This document shows positions 8,462 through 17,144 of a DNA stretch of 64,000 nt, piece by piece. The notes beneath the pieces are model-generated. The model saw only the letters and a list, made by a program, of their open reading frames with translations. It was not told where the DNA came from and searched no databases. The position numbers and the translations under genes are program-made. The first letter of the stretch is position 1. Each line of letters starts with the position of its first letter. The DNA is from Variovorax sp. OK212. Its GTDB lineage: Bacteria > Pseudomonadota > Gammaproteobacteria > Burkholderiales > Burkholderiaceae_C. The stretch is taken from NCBI RefSeq assembly GCF_900112425.1, contig NZ_FOLP01000002.1, positions 186,001 through 250,000 of the forward strand, in the 5' to 3' direction.

Positions 8462-11400
8462 CTACGACTGCGTCGCCTGCACGGCGGGCACCGCATTCAC
8501 CTCTTCTTCCTCGTCGCGCCGGTACGCCATGCGGTACAGCAACGGCAGCACCAGCAGCGTCAGCGCGGTCGACGACAAAATGCCGCCGATCACCACCGTC
8601 GCCAGCGGCCGCTGCACCTCGGCGCCCGTGCCGGTGGCGATCGCCATGGGCACGAAGCCCAGCGACGCCACCAGCGCCGTCATCAGCACCGGGCGCAGCC
8701 GCGTGAGCGCGCCTTCGCGGATGGCCGCGTCCAGCGGCAGCCCGCCTTCGCGCAGGTTGCGGATGAACGAGATCATCACCAGCCCGTTGAGCACCGCCAC
8801 GCCCGACAGCGCAATGAAGCCCACCGCCGCCGAGATCGACAGCGGAATGTCGCGCAGCCACAGCGCCACGATGCCGCCCGTGAGCGCGAACGGGATGCCG
8901 GTGAACACCAGCAGGCCGTCCTTCAGGTTGCCGAACATCGCGAACAGCAGCGTGAACACCAGCAGCAGCGACACCGGCACCACCACCTGCAGCCGCTCCG
9001 TGGCCGAGGCCAGGTTCTCGTACTGGCCACCCCACGCGGTCCAGTAGCCGGCGGGAATGTTCACGCTGCGCATGGCCTCCTGCGCTTCGGCCACGAAGGA
9101 CCCCAGGTCGCGCCCGCGCACGTTGGCGCTGACCACGATGCGGCGCTTGCCGTCCTCGCGGCTCACCTGGTTCGGTCCGGGCGCGATGTCGAGCGTGGCC
9201 ACTTCGCCCAGCGGAATGAAGCTGGTGCGCAGGGCCTCGCCGCCCGCGCCCGCGCCCGTACCCTTGGGCAGCGCCACGGGCAGCCGCTTGATGGCCTCCA
9301 GGTCGGTGCGCAGGTGCTCCGGCAGCCGCACGATGATGTCGAAGCGCCGGTCGCCGTCGAACAGCGTGCCCGCCTCGCGCCCACCCACCGCGATGGAAAT
9401 CGCGTCCTGCACGTCGCCCACGTTGAGGCCGTAGCGCGCGGTCTTCTGGCGGTCGATGTTCACGGTGAGCATCGGCAGGCCTGTCGTCTGCTCGACCTTC
9501 ACTTCGGCCGCGCCGGGAATCTTGCCGAGCGTCTCCGACACCTGCGCGGCCGTCTTGTTGAGCACGTCCATGTCGTCACCGAAGATCTTCACCGCCACGT
9601 CGCTGCGCACGCCGGAGATCAGTTCGTTGAAGCGCAGCTGGATCGGTTGCGAGAACTCGTAGTTGTTGCCCGGCAGTTGCTCGACCTCTTCCTGCACGGC
9701 CGCAAGCAGCTCGGCGCGCGTGCGGCGCGACTTGCCTTCGAGCGCGGGCCACTCGCTCTCGGGCTTGAGCATGATGTAGCCGTCGGAGATGTTCGGCGGC
9801 ATCGGGTCCGACGCGATCTCCGCCGTGCCGGTGCGCGCGAAGACGCGCTCGATCTCCGGAAACTTCGCCTTCAGCGTGCTTTCCAGCTGCTTCTGCATCT
9901 CGACCGACTGCGTGAGGCTGGTGCCCGGAATGCGCAGCGCCTGGATCGCGAAGTCGCCCTCGCTCAGGCTCGGCACAAACTCCGTGCCCAGCCGCGTGGC
10001 CAGCAGGCCCGACAGCAGCACGGCCACCACCGCGGTGGTGATGACCAACGGCTTGGCGCGCATCACGCGCGCCAGCAAGGGCTCGTAGCCGCGCTTGGCC
10101 CAGGCCATCAGCTTGTTCTCTTTCTCGCTGACCTTGTCGCCGATGAACAGCGCCACGGCGGCGGGAATGAAGGTGATCGACAGGATCATTGCGCCCAGCA
10201 GCGCAATCACCACGGTGAAGGCCATCGGGTGGAACAGCTTGCCCTCCACGCCCGTGAGCGCAAAGATCGGCAGGTACACGATCATGATGATCAGCTGGCC
10301 GAACAGCAGCGGGCGCCGCGCCTCCTGCGAGGCCGCGAACACCTCGTGGAAGCGCTCGCTGCGCGTGAGCGGGCGCCCGTGCTTTGCCTGCGCATGCGCC
10401 AGCCTTCGCACGCAGTTCTCCACGATCACCACCGCCCCGTCGATGATGATGCCGAAGTCCAGCGCGCCCAGGCTCATGAGGTTGGCGCTGACCTTCTGGT
10501 TCACCATGCCGGTGAAGGTGAAGAGCATCGACAGCGGAATCACCAGCGCGGTGATCAGCGCCGCGCGGATGTTGCCCAGGAACAGGAACAGCACGGCAAT
10601 GACCAGCACCGCGCCCTCGAACAGGTTCTTCTTCACCGTGGCGATGGCCTTGTCGACCAGCACCGTGCGGTCGTACACCGTCACCGCCTTCACGCCGGCG
10701 GGCAGCGAGCGGTTGATCTCCTGCATCTTTCTGTCGACCGCCTGCGACACCGTGCGGCTGTTCTCGCCGATCAGCATGAACACCGTGCCCAGCACCACCT
10801 CGCGGCCGTTGTCGGTGGCCGCGCCGGTGCGCAGCTCCTTGCCGATGCCGACCTCGGCCACGTCCTGCACGCGCAGGGGAATGCCATTGGCGTTGCCCAG
10901 GATCACGTTGCCGATGTCCTCGGCCGACTTCACCTGCCCCGGCGCGCGAATCAGGTACTGCTCGCCGCGCTTCTCGATGTAGCCAGCGCCCACGTTGGCG
11001 TTGTTGCGCTCCAGCGCGGTGACCAGGTCGGTCATGGTGAGGCCATGGGCCAGCAGCTTGGCCGGGTCGGGCGCGATCTGGAACTCCTTGGCGTAGCCGC
11101 CGATGGAGTTGATCTCGGTCACGCCCGCCACGTTGCGCAGCTGCGGCTTGATGATCCAGTCCTGTATTTCGCGCAGGTCGATCGGTGAATAGGGCTTGCC
11201 GTCGGCCTTCTTCGTGCCCTCTTCCGCCTCCACGGTCCACAGGTAGATCTCGCCCAGGCCGGTAGAGATGGGCCCGATCACCGGGGAGATGCCGCCCGGC
11301 ATGCTCTCGCGCGCCGACTGGATGCGCTCGTTGACCAGCTGGCGCGCAAAGTAGATGTCGGTGCCGTCCTTGAAGATCACCGTCACCTGCGAGAGGCCGT

Positions 11401-11662
11401 AGCGCGAGAGCGAGCGCGTCTGCTGCAGGCCGGGCAGGCCGGCCATGACGGTCTCGATCGGGTAGGTCACGCGCTGCTCGGTCTCCAGCGGGGAGTAGCC
11501 GGGCGTGGCGGTGTTGATCTGCACCTGCACGTTGGTGATGTCGGGCACGGCGTCGATGGGCAGCTTCTGGTAGCTGAAGACGCCCAGCGCCGCCATGCCG
11601 AGCACGGCCAGCAGCACGAGCCAGCGCTGCGCAATGGAAAAACCGATGATGCGTTCGAACAT
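8462..11662 (-). CDS. czcA: Heavy-metal RND efflux transporter CzcA
   Basis: This 1066-residue HME-family RND pump sits in the inner membrane and exports Co2+, Zn2+ and Cd2+ with protons through the CzcCBA tripartite complex. The fourth membrane helix reads LDFGIIIDGAVVIVEN, placing D402, D408 and E415 exactly where the proton-relay residues lie in Cupriavidus CzcA; this DFG...D...E pattern marks the Zn/Co/Cd (HME1) class and not the Cu/Ag CusA class. Two large periplasmic loops and about 12 membrane helices are present. It starts 9 bases after the czcB stop and is the last gene of czcI-C-B-A. Confidence 0.96.
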   Translation of the reverse strand: MFERIIGFSIAQRWLVLLAVLGMAALGVFSYQKLPIDAVPDITNVQVQINTATPGYSPLETEQRVTYPIETVMAGLPGLQQTRSLSRYGLSQVTVIFKDGTDIYFARQLVNERIQSARESMPGGISPVIGPISTGLGEIYLWTVEAEEGTKKADGKPYSPIDLREIQDWIIKPQLRNVAGVTEINSIGGYAKEFQIAPDPAKLLAHGLTMTDLVTALERNNANVGAGYIEKRGEQYLIRAPGQVKSAEDIGNVILGNANGIPLRVQDVAEVGIGKELRTGAATDNGREVVLGTVFMLIGENSRTVSQAVDRKMQEINRSLPAGVKAVTVYDRTVLVDKAIATVKKNLFEGAVLVIAVLFLFLGNIRAALITALVIPLSMLFTFTGMVNQKVSANLMSLGALDFGIIIDGAVVIVENCVRRLAHAQAKHGRPLTRSERFHEVFAASQEARRPLLFGQLIIMIVYLPIFALTGVEGKLFHPMAFTVVIALLGAMILSITFIPAAVALFIGDKVSEKENKLMAWAKRGYEPLLARVMRAKPLVITTAVVAVLLSGLLATRLGTEFVPSLSEGDFAIQALRIPGTSLTQSVEMQKQLESTLKAKFPEIERVFARTGTAEIASDPMPPNISDGYIMLKPESEWPALEGKSRRTRAELLAAVQEEVEQLPGNNYEFSQPIQLRFNELISGVRSDVAVKIFGDDMDVLNKTAAQVSETLGKIPGAAEVKVEQTTGLPMLTVNIDRQKTARYGLNVGDVQDAISIAVGGREAGTLFDGDRRFDIIVRLPEHLRTDLEAIKRLPVALPKGTGAGAGGEALRTSFIPLGEVATLDIAPGPNQVSREDGKRRIVVSANVRGRDLGSFVAEAQEAMRSVNIPAGYWTAWGGQYENLASATERLQVVVPVSLLLVFTLLFAMFGNLKDGLLVFTGIPFALTGGIVALWLRDIPLSISAAVGFIALSGVAVLNGLVMISFIRNLREGGLPLDAAIREGALTRLRPVLMTALVASLGFVPMAIATGTGAEVQRPLATVVIGGILSSTALTLLVLPLLYRMAYRRDEEEEVNAVPAVQATQS

Positions 11663-11671
11663 GCGGCGTCC

Positions 11672-13078
11672 TCAGTGCGTGTGCGTGGCCGAGCTCTTGC
11701 CCTGCTGCGACTTCACGACGAAGCTGCCGCTGCCCGCATGGCTGGCGCCGGGCGCAAGGCCGCCGACGATCTCCACGCGCTTGCCGTCGCTGCGCCCGGT
11801 CTGCACGTGCTGCGGCACGAAGCCGCCGGGCACGCGCAGGAACACGGTGGGCTTGTCTTCGACGGTCTGCAGCGCCTCGGCCGACACCGTCACCGGCGCA
11901 TCGGCCTCGGAGGCAACCAGCTCGACATTCACGAACAGCCCCGGTCGCCAGATGCGCTGCGGGTTGGTCAGCGTGACGCGCGCGGTGGCGGTGCGCGTCT
12001 GCGCGCCGATGAGCGAGCCCACGTACGACACCTTGCCCGTGGCCGCCTGGTCGAACGCGCTGGCGCGGATGGTCACCGGCTCGCCGATGCGCACCAGGTT
12101 CAGGTTGCCGGCCGCCACGCTGATCTCGGCCCACACGCTCGACAGGTCGGAGATGGTGAAAACGTTGACGTCTTCCTTCACCGACTCGCCCAACGCGATG
12201 TGCTTCTCGACCACCATGCCGTCGAAGGGCGCGCGCAGCTCGTAGCGGCCGAGCGCCGCCGAGGCCGGCGTGGCACCGAGTGCCAGCAGCTTCTGGTTGG
12301 CGTTGGCCACGGCGATCTGCGCCTCCTGCAGCGCCTGCTCGGCCTGCAGGTAGTCCTGCTGCGGGGAGATCTTTTCTTCCCACAGCTTCTTCTCGCGCTC
12401 GTGGGTCGTGCGGGCCAGCGCCAGGCGGCGCTGCGCCGATTGCAGCGCGCTGCGCTGCTCGGAGAGCGAAGGGCTCGACAGCACCGCCAGCACCTGGCCG
12501 CGCCTGACCTCCTGCCCCAGGTCGGCCGACACGCTGTCGACCACGCCCGCCACGCGTGGCACCACGTGGGCGGTGCGGTCTTCGTTGAACTTGATCTCTC
12601 CGGGCAGCTGCAGCGACAGCTTGATGCGCGCGGGGCCCGCGCCTTCGATGGCGATGTCGGCGGACTTGATCTGCGCGTCGGTGAAGGCGATCTTTTCTTC
12701 CTTGTGTTCTTCCTTGTGCGCTTCCTTGCCCTCTTCCTTGTGATCGCCCTTGTGATCGCCCTTGTGATCGTCCTTGTGCTCTTCCTTTTCTTCCTTCTCG
12801 GCCTTGCCCTCCGCGTGGTGCTCCTTGTCGGCATGGCCCGCGGCCTCGCCGTGGCTGTGGTCGTGGTCCTCTTCCTTGCCGTGGGCCTTGCCCTCTTCGT
12901 GGTGTTCACCGTCGCCGTGCCCGGCCGCTTCGGAATGACCGGCGGCCTCGGGCTTGGCCGGCGAGGTGCGCAGGATCATCGCGCCCGCGCCGAGGCCCAG
13001 GGCCAGGACCACCGCGATGGCGATCCACTGCTTCTTGCCGACGCGCTCGGCAAGGGATGTGCGTTGTTGTGCGTTCAT
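11672..13078 (-). CDS. czcB: RND efflux periplasmic adaptor CzcB with His-rich linker
   Basis: This 468-residue membrane-fusion protein has an N-terminal membrane anchor (residues 18-36). Residues 43-130 are extremely rich in His, Glu, Lys and Asp, encoded partly by imperfect 12-base repeats (12702-12800). Then come a barrel-sandwich/lipoyl domain, a coiled-coil hairpin about residues 200-260, and beta-barrel domains. It bridges CzcA and CzcC and may hand metal to CzcA; CzcB of Cupriavidus also has a histidine-rich N-terminal region, though this one is notably long. The C-terminus ends SATHTH, another possible metal ligand pair. The gap to czcC is 18 bases. Confidence 0.95.
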   Translation of the reverse strand: MNAQQRTSLAERVGKKQWIAIAVVLALGLGAGAMILRTSPAKPEAAGHSEAAGHGDGEHHEEGKAHGKEEDHDHSHGEAAGHADKEHHAEGKAEKEEKEEHKDDHKGDHKGDHKEEGKEAHKEEHKEEKIAFTDAQIKSADIAIEGAGPARIKLSLQLPGEIKFNEDRTAHVVPRVAGVVDSVSADLGQEVRRGQVLAVLSSPSLSEQRSALQSAQRRLALARTTHEREKKLWEEKISPQQDYLQAEQALQEAQIAVANANQKLLALGATPASAALGRYELRAPFDGMVVEKHIALGESVKEDVNVFTISDLSSVWAEISVAAGNLNLVRIGEPVTIRASAFDQAATGKVSYVGSLIGAQTRTATARVTLTNPQRIWRPGLFVNVELVASEADAPVTVSAEALQTVEDKPTVFLRVPGGFVPQHVQTGRSDGKRVEIVGGLAPGASHAGSGSFVVKSQQGKSSATHTH

Positions 13079-13096
13079 GGTGTGTGAGCTTTCCTG

Positions 13097-14467
13097 TCAG
13101 CGCGCGACGGGTGTCGCGAGCGAGATGTCATCGCCGTGGCGGCCCAGCAGCCGGTCGAGTTCGCCGGCCGCGCGGTGCGCGTCGGCCAGTGCCAGCAGGT
13201 ACTGCGCGCGCACCTGGAACAGCGTGCGTTGCGCGTCCAGCGCCTCCAGGAAGCTGAACTTGCCCAGCTCGAAGCCCTTGGTGGCGGCCCTGTAGGCGCT
13301 CTCGGCGCCTGGCAGCGCGTCGCGCTGCAGCGTCTGGGCGGTGGCCCGCGCGGAGCGCAGGCGCTCGGTGGCCTGCGCCACGTCGGTGCCCAGTTGCAGT
13401 TCGGCCGCGGCAAGGTCGTCGCGCGCCTTCTCCTCGCGGCTCAGCGCCTCGGCCACGTTGCCGCGGTTGGTGTCGAAGATCGGCAGCGGCACCGACAGGC
13501 CCAGCACCACCTGGTTGCGCCGCCCGCCCCCCATCTCGCCTTCGGAAGAAGGCACGCGCTTGGCGCCGAGCGACACGGTCAGGTCGGGCACGCGCCTGGC
13601 CTGCTCGAGGTCGGACAGCGCCCGGCGCCGCTCGACCTCGAGCCGCGCCTGCCGCAGCACGGGCGCGTCGGCCAGTCGGGCTTGCGCGTCCTGCGGCGGC
13701 GCCATGGCCGGCAACTGGTCGACCGCGCCGTCCACCTGCGTGAAGCGCGGGCTCGGGTTGCCCCACGACGCCGCGAGCTGCTGGCGCGCCGAGCGCAGCG
13801 TGCCTTCGGCCTGCAGCAGTTCGACGCGAATGCCGGCCTCGGCCACGCGCGCTCTGGTTTCCTCCAGCGGCGACACCTTGCCCGCCGCCACGCGGTTGGC
13901 GGCGGCGCGGGTGCCCGTCTGCGCAAGGCCGACCGAGTCCTGTGCCAGGCGCAGGCGCTCCTGCGCGGTCAGCACCTCGAAGAAGGCGGTGACCGTGGCC
14001 GCGCGGACCTCGGCGCGGCGCGCAGCAAGCGCCGACGCGGCCTGGTCGCGTGCGCGTTCGGCCGCCGTCACGCGCGCGGCGCGCTTGCCGCCCAGTTCGA
14101 TGGGCTGGCTCAGCTGCAGCGTGGTGGTGCGGTTGTCGCGGCGCAGGTCTTCCACCTGCGCGTCGAGCGTGGGGTTGGGCCAGGCGCCGGCCTGCACGAT
14201 GGCGGCCTCGGTGGCGTCCTGTTCGCGCGCGGCGGAAGACAGGCCCGGGTTGGCCTGCAGCGCCATCGCAATGGCGCCCTGCAGGTTCAGCGGGCCGATC
14301 GGCTCCAGCGTGCGGCCGGATGAAGGCCGGGGAACGGCCGAAGTCTGGGTCTGCGAGGCCTGTGAGGCCTGTGAGGCCTGTGAAACCTCTGAGCCCTCTG
14401 AGCCCTCTGAAAGGGCCGGGGTCGCCGCCATGGCCAAGACGGCCAGCGGCACGAAGAGCGTGCGCAT
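13097..14467 (-). CDS. czcC: Outer-membrane efflux channel CzcC
   Basis: This 456-residue TolC-family outer membrane factor has a cleavable signal peptide (residues 1-20, ending ATPALS). A Ser/Gln/Glu-rich low-complexity segment follows (residues 20-42), encoded by seven 9-base units at 14352-14414. Two OEP repeats then form the helical trans-periplasmic tunnel and barrel, with the typical QPIELGGKRAAR stretch near residue 120. It is the exit duct of the CzcCBA pump. The gene follows czcI after a 98-base spacer containing a long inverted repeat, and precedes czcB by 18 bases. Confidence 0.94.
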   Translation of the reverse strand: MRTLFVPLAVLAMAATPALSEGSEGSEVSQASQASQASQTQTSAVPRPSSGRTLEPIGPLNLQGAIAMALQANPGLSSAAREQDATEAAIVQAGAWPNPTLDAQVEDLRRDNRTTTLQLSQPIELGGKRAARVTAAERARDQAASALAARRAEVRAATVTAFFEVLTAQERLRLAQDSVGLAQTGTRAAANRVAAGKVSPLEETRARVAEAGIRVELLQAEGTLRSARQQLAASWGNPSPRFTQVDGAVDQLPAMAPPQDAQARLADAPVLRQARLEVERRRALSDLEQARRVPDLTVSLGAKRVPSSEGEMGGGRRNQVVLGLSVPLPIFDTNRGNVAEALSREEKARDDLAAAELQLGTDVAQATERLRSARATAQTLQRDALPGAESAYRAATKGFELGKFSFLEALDAQRTLFQVRAQYLLALADAHRAAGELDRLLGRHGDDISLATPVAR

Positions 14468-14503
14468 CGAATTCTCCTGGGTTGCAAAACAACGGACGGA
14501 CGA

Positions 14504-14566
14504 ATTCGGCGAGAGCTCAGCTGACGGTGAAGTTCAGAAGAAGTGGGGTGTGTTCTCTCGCCGAAT
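14504..14566. repeat. 12-base perfect inverted repeat between czcI and czcC
   Basis: ATTCGGCGAGAG (14504-14515) and its exact complement CTCTCGCCGAAT (14555-14566) are separated by 39 bases. The distal arm touches the czcI stop codon and the proximal arm lies about 37 bases before the czcC start. In the czcI-C mRNA it would form a stable stem-loop without a following U-run, so mRNA processing, stabilisation or attenuation is more likely than simple termination. Confidence 0.6.
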
Positions 14567-14940
14567 CAAAGGGCGAGAGACCAGTCGGGACGCACCGGAA
14601 CGTCGGCGATGTGCGAGGCGAAGCGCTCGGCGTGCATGGCACGCAGCGGCTGGGCCACGCGCGCGATGGCGGGCATGGGCTCGCCCGTTGCGTCCGCGTG
14701 CTGCGCCCAGCCCGCATGGCAGACCGCGCAGTCGCCGACCACGGCGTTGGGCTGGGTGCTGGCGTTCTTCTGCGCGCCCTCGCCGCTGTGGCTGCGGTCG
14801 GTGCCGCGGCTTTCGCTTTCGTGGTGGCCCCAGTGCTCGGGCTGCGTGTCGCGCTCATGCTGGCAATACGCCGATGCCGCGGCCCAGCTCAGCTGGAGCG
14901 GCAAGAGTGCAAGCAGGAAGATGAGGAGCCAGCGGCGCAT
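14566..14940 (-). CDS. czcI: Small periplasmic metal-resistance protein CzcI
   Basis: This 124-residue secreted protein starts at the ATG at 14940 and has a strong signal peptide (MRRWLLIFLLALLPLQLSWA). The mature part is rich in His and has CxxxxxxxxC-like spaced cysteines and a CAVCH motif. CzcI-family proteins sit at the head of czc operons and are thought to modulate metal induction in the periplasm. The opening residues closely match the Cupriavidus CzcI pattern LPLQLSWAAA. It is the promoter-proximal gene of czcI-C-B-A and diverges from czcR with 169 bases between the starts. A longer in-frame start would remove the signal-peptide logic. Confidence 0.85.
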   Translation of the reverse strand: MRRWLLIFLLALLPLQLSWAAASAYCQHERDTQPEHWGHHESESRGTDRSHSGEGAQKNASTQPNAVVGDCAVCHAGWAQHADATGEPMPAIARVAQPLRAMHAERFASHIADVPVRPDWSLAL

Positions 14941-15058
14941 GGAGGCAAAAAGTATATCGGCGGCGTGCATGGAGCCTTGCGCCACGGAGCCTAAAGCCCC
15001 GCGGCCTGGAGGCCCGGCGCAATGTATGACAACAACACAAGTGCTTGTCCGTCGATAG

Positions 15059-15076
15059 GATTACTAAATCGTAATC
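15059..15076. promoter_or_regulatory. Palindromic operator candidate in the czcI/czcR divergent promoter
   Basis: GATTAC-N6-GTAATC is a perfect 6+6 inverted repeat between the divergent czcI and czcR starts, 34 bases before the czcR ATG. Metal-responsive OmpR-family regulators (CopR, CusR, CzcR) bind AT-rich inverted repeats of the type ATTAC-N6-GTAAT, so this is the likely CzcR box. The assignment is by pattern and position only. Confidence 0.7.
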
Positions 15077-15109
15077 TCTGTATCGAAAGTGCTTGGGTAC
15101 CATTTGCCC

Positions 15110-15787
15110 ATGCGCATTCTTGTCATCGAAGACGAGCCCAAACTGGGCGATTACCTTAAAAAAGGCCTTGAAGAGAACGGATACGTGGTCGATATCGCCC
15201 GCGACGGTATCGAAGGGAGGTTTCTCGCCACCGAAGGCGACTATGCGCTGGTCCTGCTCGACGTACAGCTCCCCGGCATCGACGGTTTCGCGGTGCTGCA
15301 GGCCATACGCCGGACCAAGAACGTGCCCGTGCTGGTGCTCACCGCGCGCGACAAGGTCGAAGACCGCGTGCAGGGCCTGCAGCAGGGCGCGGACGACTAC
15401 CTCGTCAAGCCCTTCTCCTTTTCCGAACTGCTCGCGCGCGTGCAGGCGCTGTTGCGCCGCGGCAAGCTGCAGGAGTCGACGGTGCTGCGGCTGGCCGACC
15501 TCGAGGTCGACGTGGTCAGCCGCAAGTGCTTTCGCGGCCGCACGCGGCTCGAGCTCACGGCCAAGGAGTTCACGCTGCTGCTGGTGCTGCTGCGGCGGCG
15601 CGGGCAGATCCTGTCACGCACCACGCTGGCCGAGCAGGTGTGGGACATGAACTTCGACAGCGACACCAACGTGGTCGAGGTGGCCGTGCGGCGCCTGCGC
15701 AGCAAGCTGGACGATCCCTTCGACGTGAAGCTGCTGCACACGGTGCGCGGCATGGGCTACGTGCTGGAAGACCGCTCCTGGGCATGA
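15110..15787 (+). CDS. czcR: Heavy-metal response regulator CzcR
   Basis: This 225-residue OmpR/PhoB-type response regulator has a receiver domain with D51 as phospho-acceptor (LLDVQLPG) and K100 in YLVKPFS. A C-terminal winged helix ends [11 protein letters not shown]. It is the cytoplasmic partner of the overlapping sensor gene and should activate czcICBA through the palindrome at 15059-15076. The ATG at 15110 gives the canonical MRILVIEDE start. The TGA stop overlaps the czcS ATG by 4 bases (ATGA), so the two proteins are made together. Confidence 0.93.
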   Translation: MRILVIEDEPKLGDYLKKGLEENGYVVDIARDGIEGRFLATEGDYALVLLDVQLPGIDGFAVLQAIRRTKNVPVLVLTARDKVEDRVQGLQQGADDYLVKPFSFSELLARVQALLRRGKLQESTVLRLADLEVDVVSRKCFRGRTRLELTAKEFTLLLVLLRRRGQILSRTTLAEQVWDMNFDSDTNVVEVAVRRLRSKLDDPFDVKLLHTVRGMGYVLEDRSWA

Positions 15788-17115
15788 GCCCGCGGCCGCA
15801 TTCGCTGCAGCGCCGCCTCTCGCTCTGGCTGGCCGCGCAGACCCTGTTCGGGCTCAGCGTCATCTGCCTGGCGATCTACCTCGTCACCGCCTGGAACTTC
15901 GGCCAGAAACAGGACGAAGTGCTGGCCCAGAAGGCCGCGCTGGTGCGGCACCTGCTGCAGGAGGCGGAGAAAGGCGGCGACCTGGTCTTTCTGCGGCACA
16001 AGCTCGACGACTTCTTCTCGATGCAGGACGACGTGTCGCTGCGCATCTCGCATGCGGGCCGCGAGCTGTTCCGGTCCACGCCCGCCAGCAGCGGGCGCTG
16101 GCTGCACCGCGACCTCGAGGTGCCCTGGACCCAGGCCGGCGCGGTCACGCCGCTGTCGGTGGAACTGGGCATGAACGTGACGCAGGAGGCGCGGCTGCTG
16201 CAGCGCCTGGCATGGACGCTGTTGGGGGCCGTGGTGCTGGGCACGGCGCTGGTCTCGCTCACGGGCATGTGGCTGGTGCGGCGCGGCCTGCGGCCGTTGA
16301 AGGCGCTGGCCGAGCGCACCGCGGCCATGGCGCCCGACAGGGCCAACCAGCCGATCGACGCGATGGCCTTCGCCGAAGAGCTGCGCCCGTGGATCACGCA
16401 GTTCAACGCGCTGCTGCTGCGCGTGCAGCGTGCCTATGTGCAGCTCGAATCCTTCAATGCCGACGTGGCGCACGAGCTGCGCACGCCGCTGGCCAACCTG
16501 ATCGGCGCTACCGAACTCGCGCTCACGCGCCCGCGCAGCAACGAAGAGCTGCAGGGCGTGCTGGCCTCCAACCTCGAAGAGGTCGGGCGGCTCTCGGGCA
16601 TCGTCACCGACATGCTGTTTCTCTCGCAGGCCGAGCGCGGCGTGCCGATGCGCACGCGCGCCGCCACCAGCCTGGCCGTGCAGGCGGGCGACGTGATCGA
16701 CTTCTACGACGCCATGCTCGAGGAGGCCGGCCTGCGCGCCGAGGTGACGGGCGACGCCACGGCCGACGTGGACGCCGCGCTGGTGCGGCGCGCCCTCTTC
16801 AACCTGCTGGGCAACGCGGTGCGCTTCGCCGCGCCGGCGTCGGTCATCCGCATCGAGATCGGCCGCGACCCGCAGGCAGGTGACGCGTTCGCCGTCACCG
16901 TGGCCAACCGGGGCGAACCGATCGACCCGGCCGCGCTGCCGCGCCTGTTCGAGCGCTTCTACCGCGCCGCGCAGGCGCGAGACGGCTCGACCCGGCACCA
17001 CGGGCTGGGCCTGTCGATCGTGGAAGCCATTGCCCGCATGCACGGCGGGCGCGTGTTCGCGTCGAGCGAAGATGGCGAGACGCGCATCGGATTCACGGTG
17101 CAGCGCGGCGGCTGA
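15784..17115 (+). CDS. czcS: Heavy-metal sensor histidine kinase CzcS
   Basis: This 443-residue membrane sensor kinase has a first membrane helix at about residues 15-35 and a periplasmic sensor of about 105 residues. A second helix at about 143-165 leads into a HAMP linker, then HisKA with H230 in [13 protein letters not shown] and HATPase with N344 ([10 protein letters not shown]) and [11 protein letters not shown]. It phosphorylates CzcR in response to periplasmic Zn/Cd/Co in the model systems. The kinase architecture and its place beside czcICBA give the assignment; metal specificity is inferred. It converges with the antiporter gene, 29 bases separating the stops. Confidence 0.92.
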   Translation: MSPRPHSLQRRLSLWLAAQTLFGLSVICLAIYLVTAWNFGQKQDEVLAQKAALVRHLLQEAEKGGDLVFLRHKLDDFFSMQDDVSLRISHAGRELFRSTPASSGRWLHRDLEVPWTQAGAVTPLSVELGMNVTQEARLLQRLAWTLLGAVVLGTALVSLTGMWLVRRGLRPLKALAERTAAMAPDRANQPIDAMAFAEELRPWITQFNALLLRVQRAYVQLESFNADVAHELRTPLANLIGATELALTRPRSNEELQGVLASNLEEVGRLSGIVTDMLFLSQAERGVPMRTRAATSLAVQAGDVIDFYDAMLEEAGLRAEVTGDATADVDAALVRRALFNLLGNAVRFAAPASVIRIEIGRDPQAGDAFAVTVANRGEPIDPAALPRLFERFYRAAQARDGSTRHHGLGLSIVEAIARMHGGRVFASSEDGETRIGFTVQRGG

Positions 17116-17144
17116 GCCGCGCCGGACCTCGCCTCAGGGAGTTG

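Noticed and set aside
8462..11662. Copper/silver CusA instead of CzcA
   Set aside because: The membrane-4 motif with D402, D408 and E415 is of the Zn/Co/Cd type, and czcI and czcC-type neighbours are present.
9576..12383. Long open frame of about 935 codons overlapping czcA/czcB in another frame
   Set aside because: Shadow frame with Arg/Ala/Gly-rich composition; czcA and czcB motifs lie in the chosen frames.
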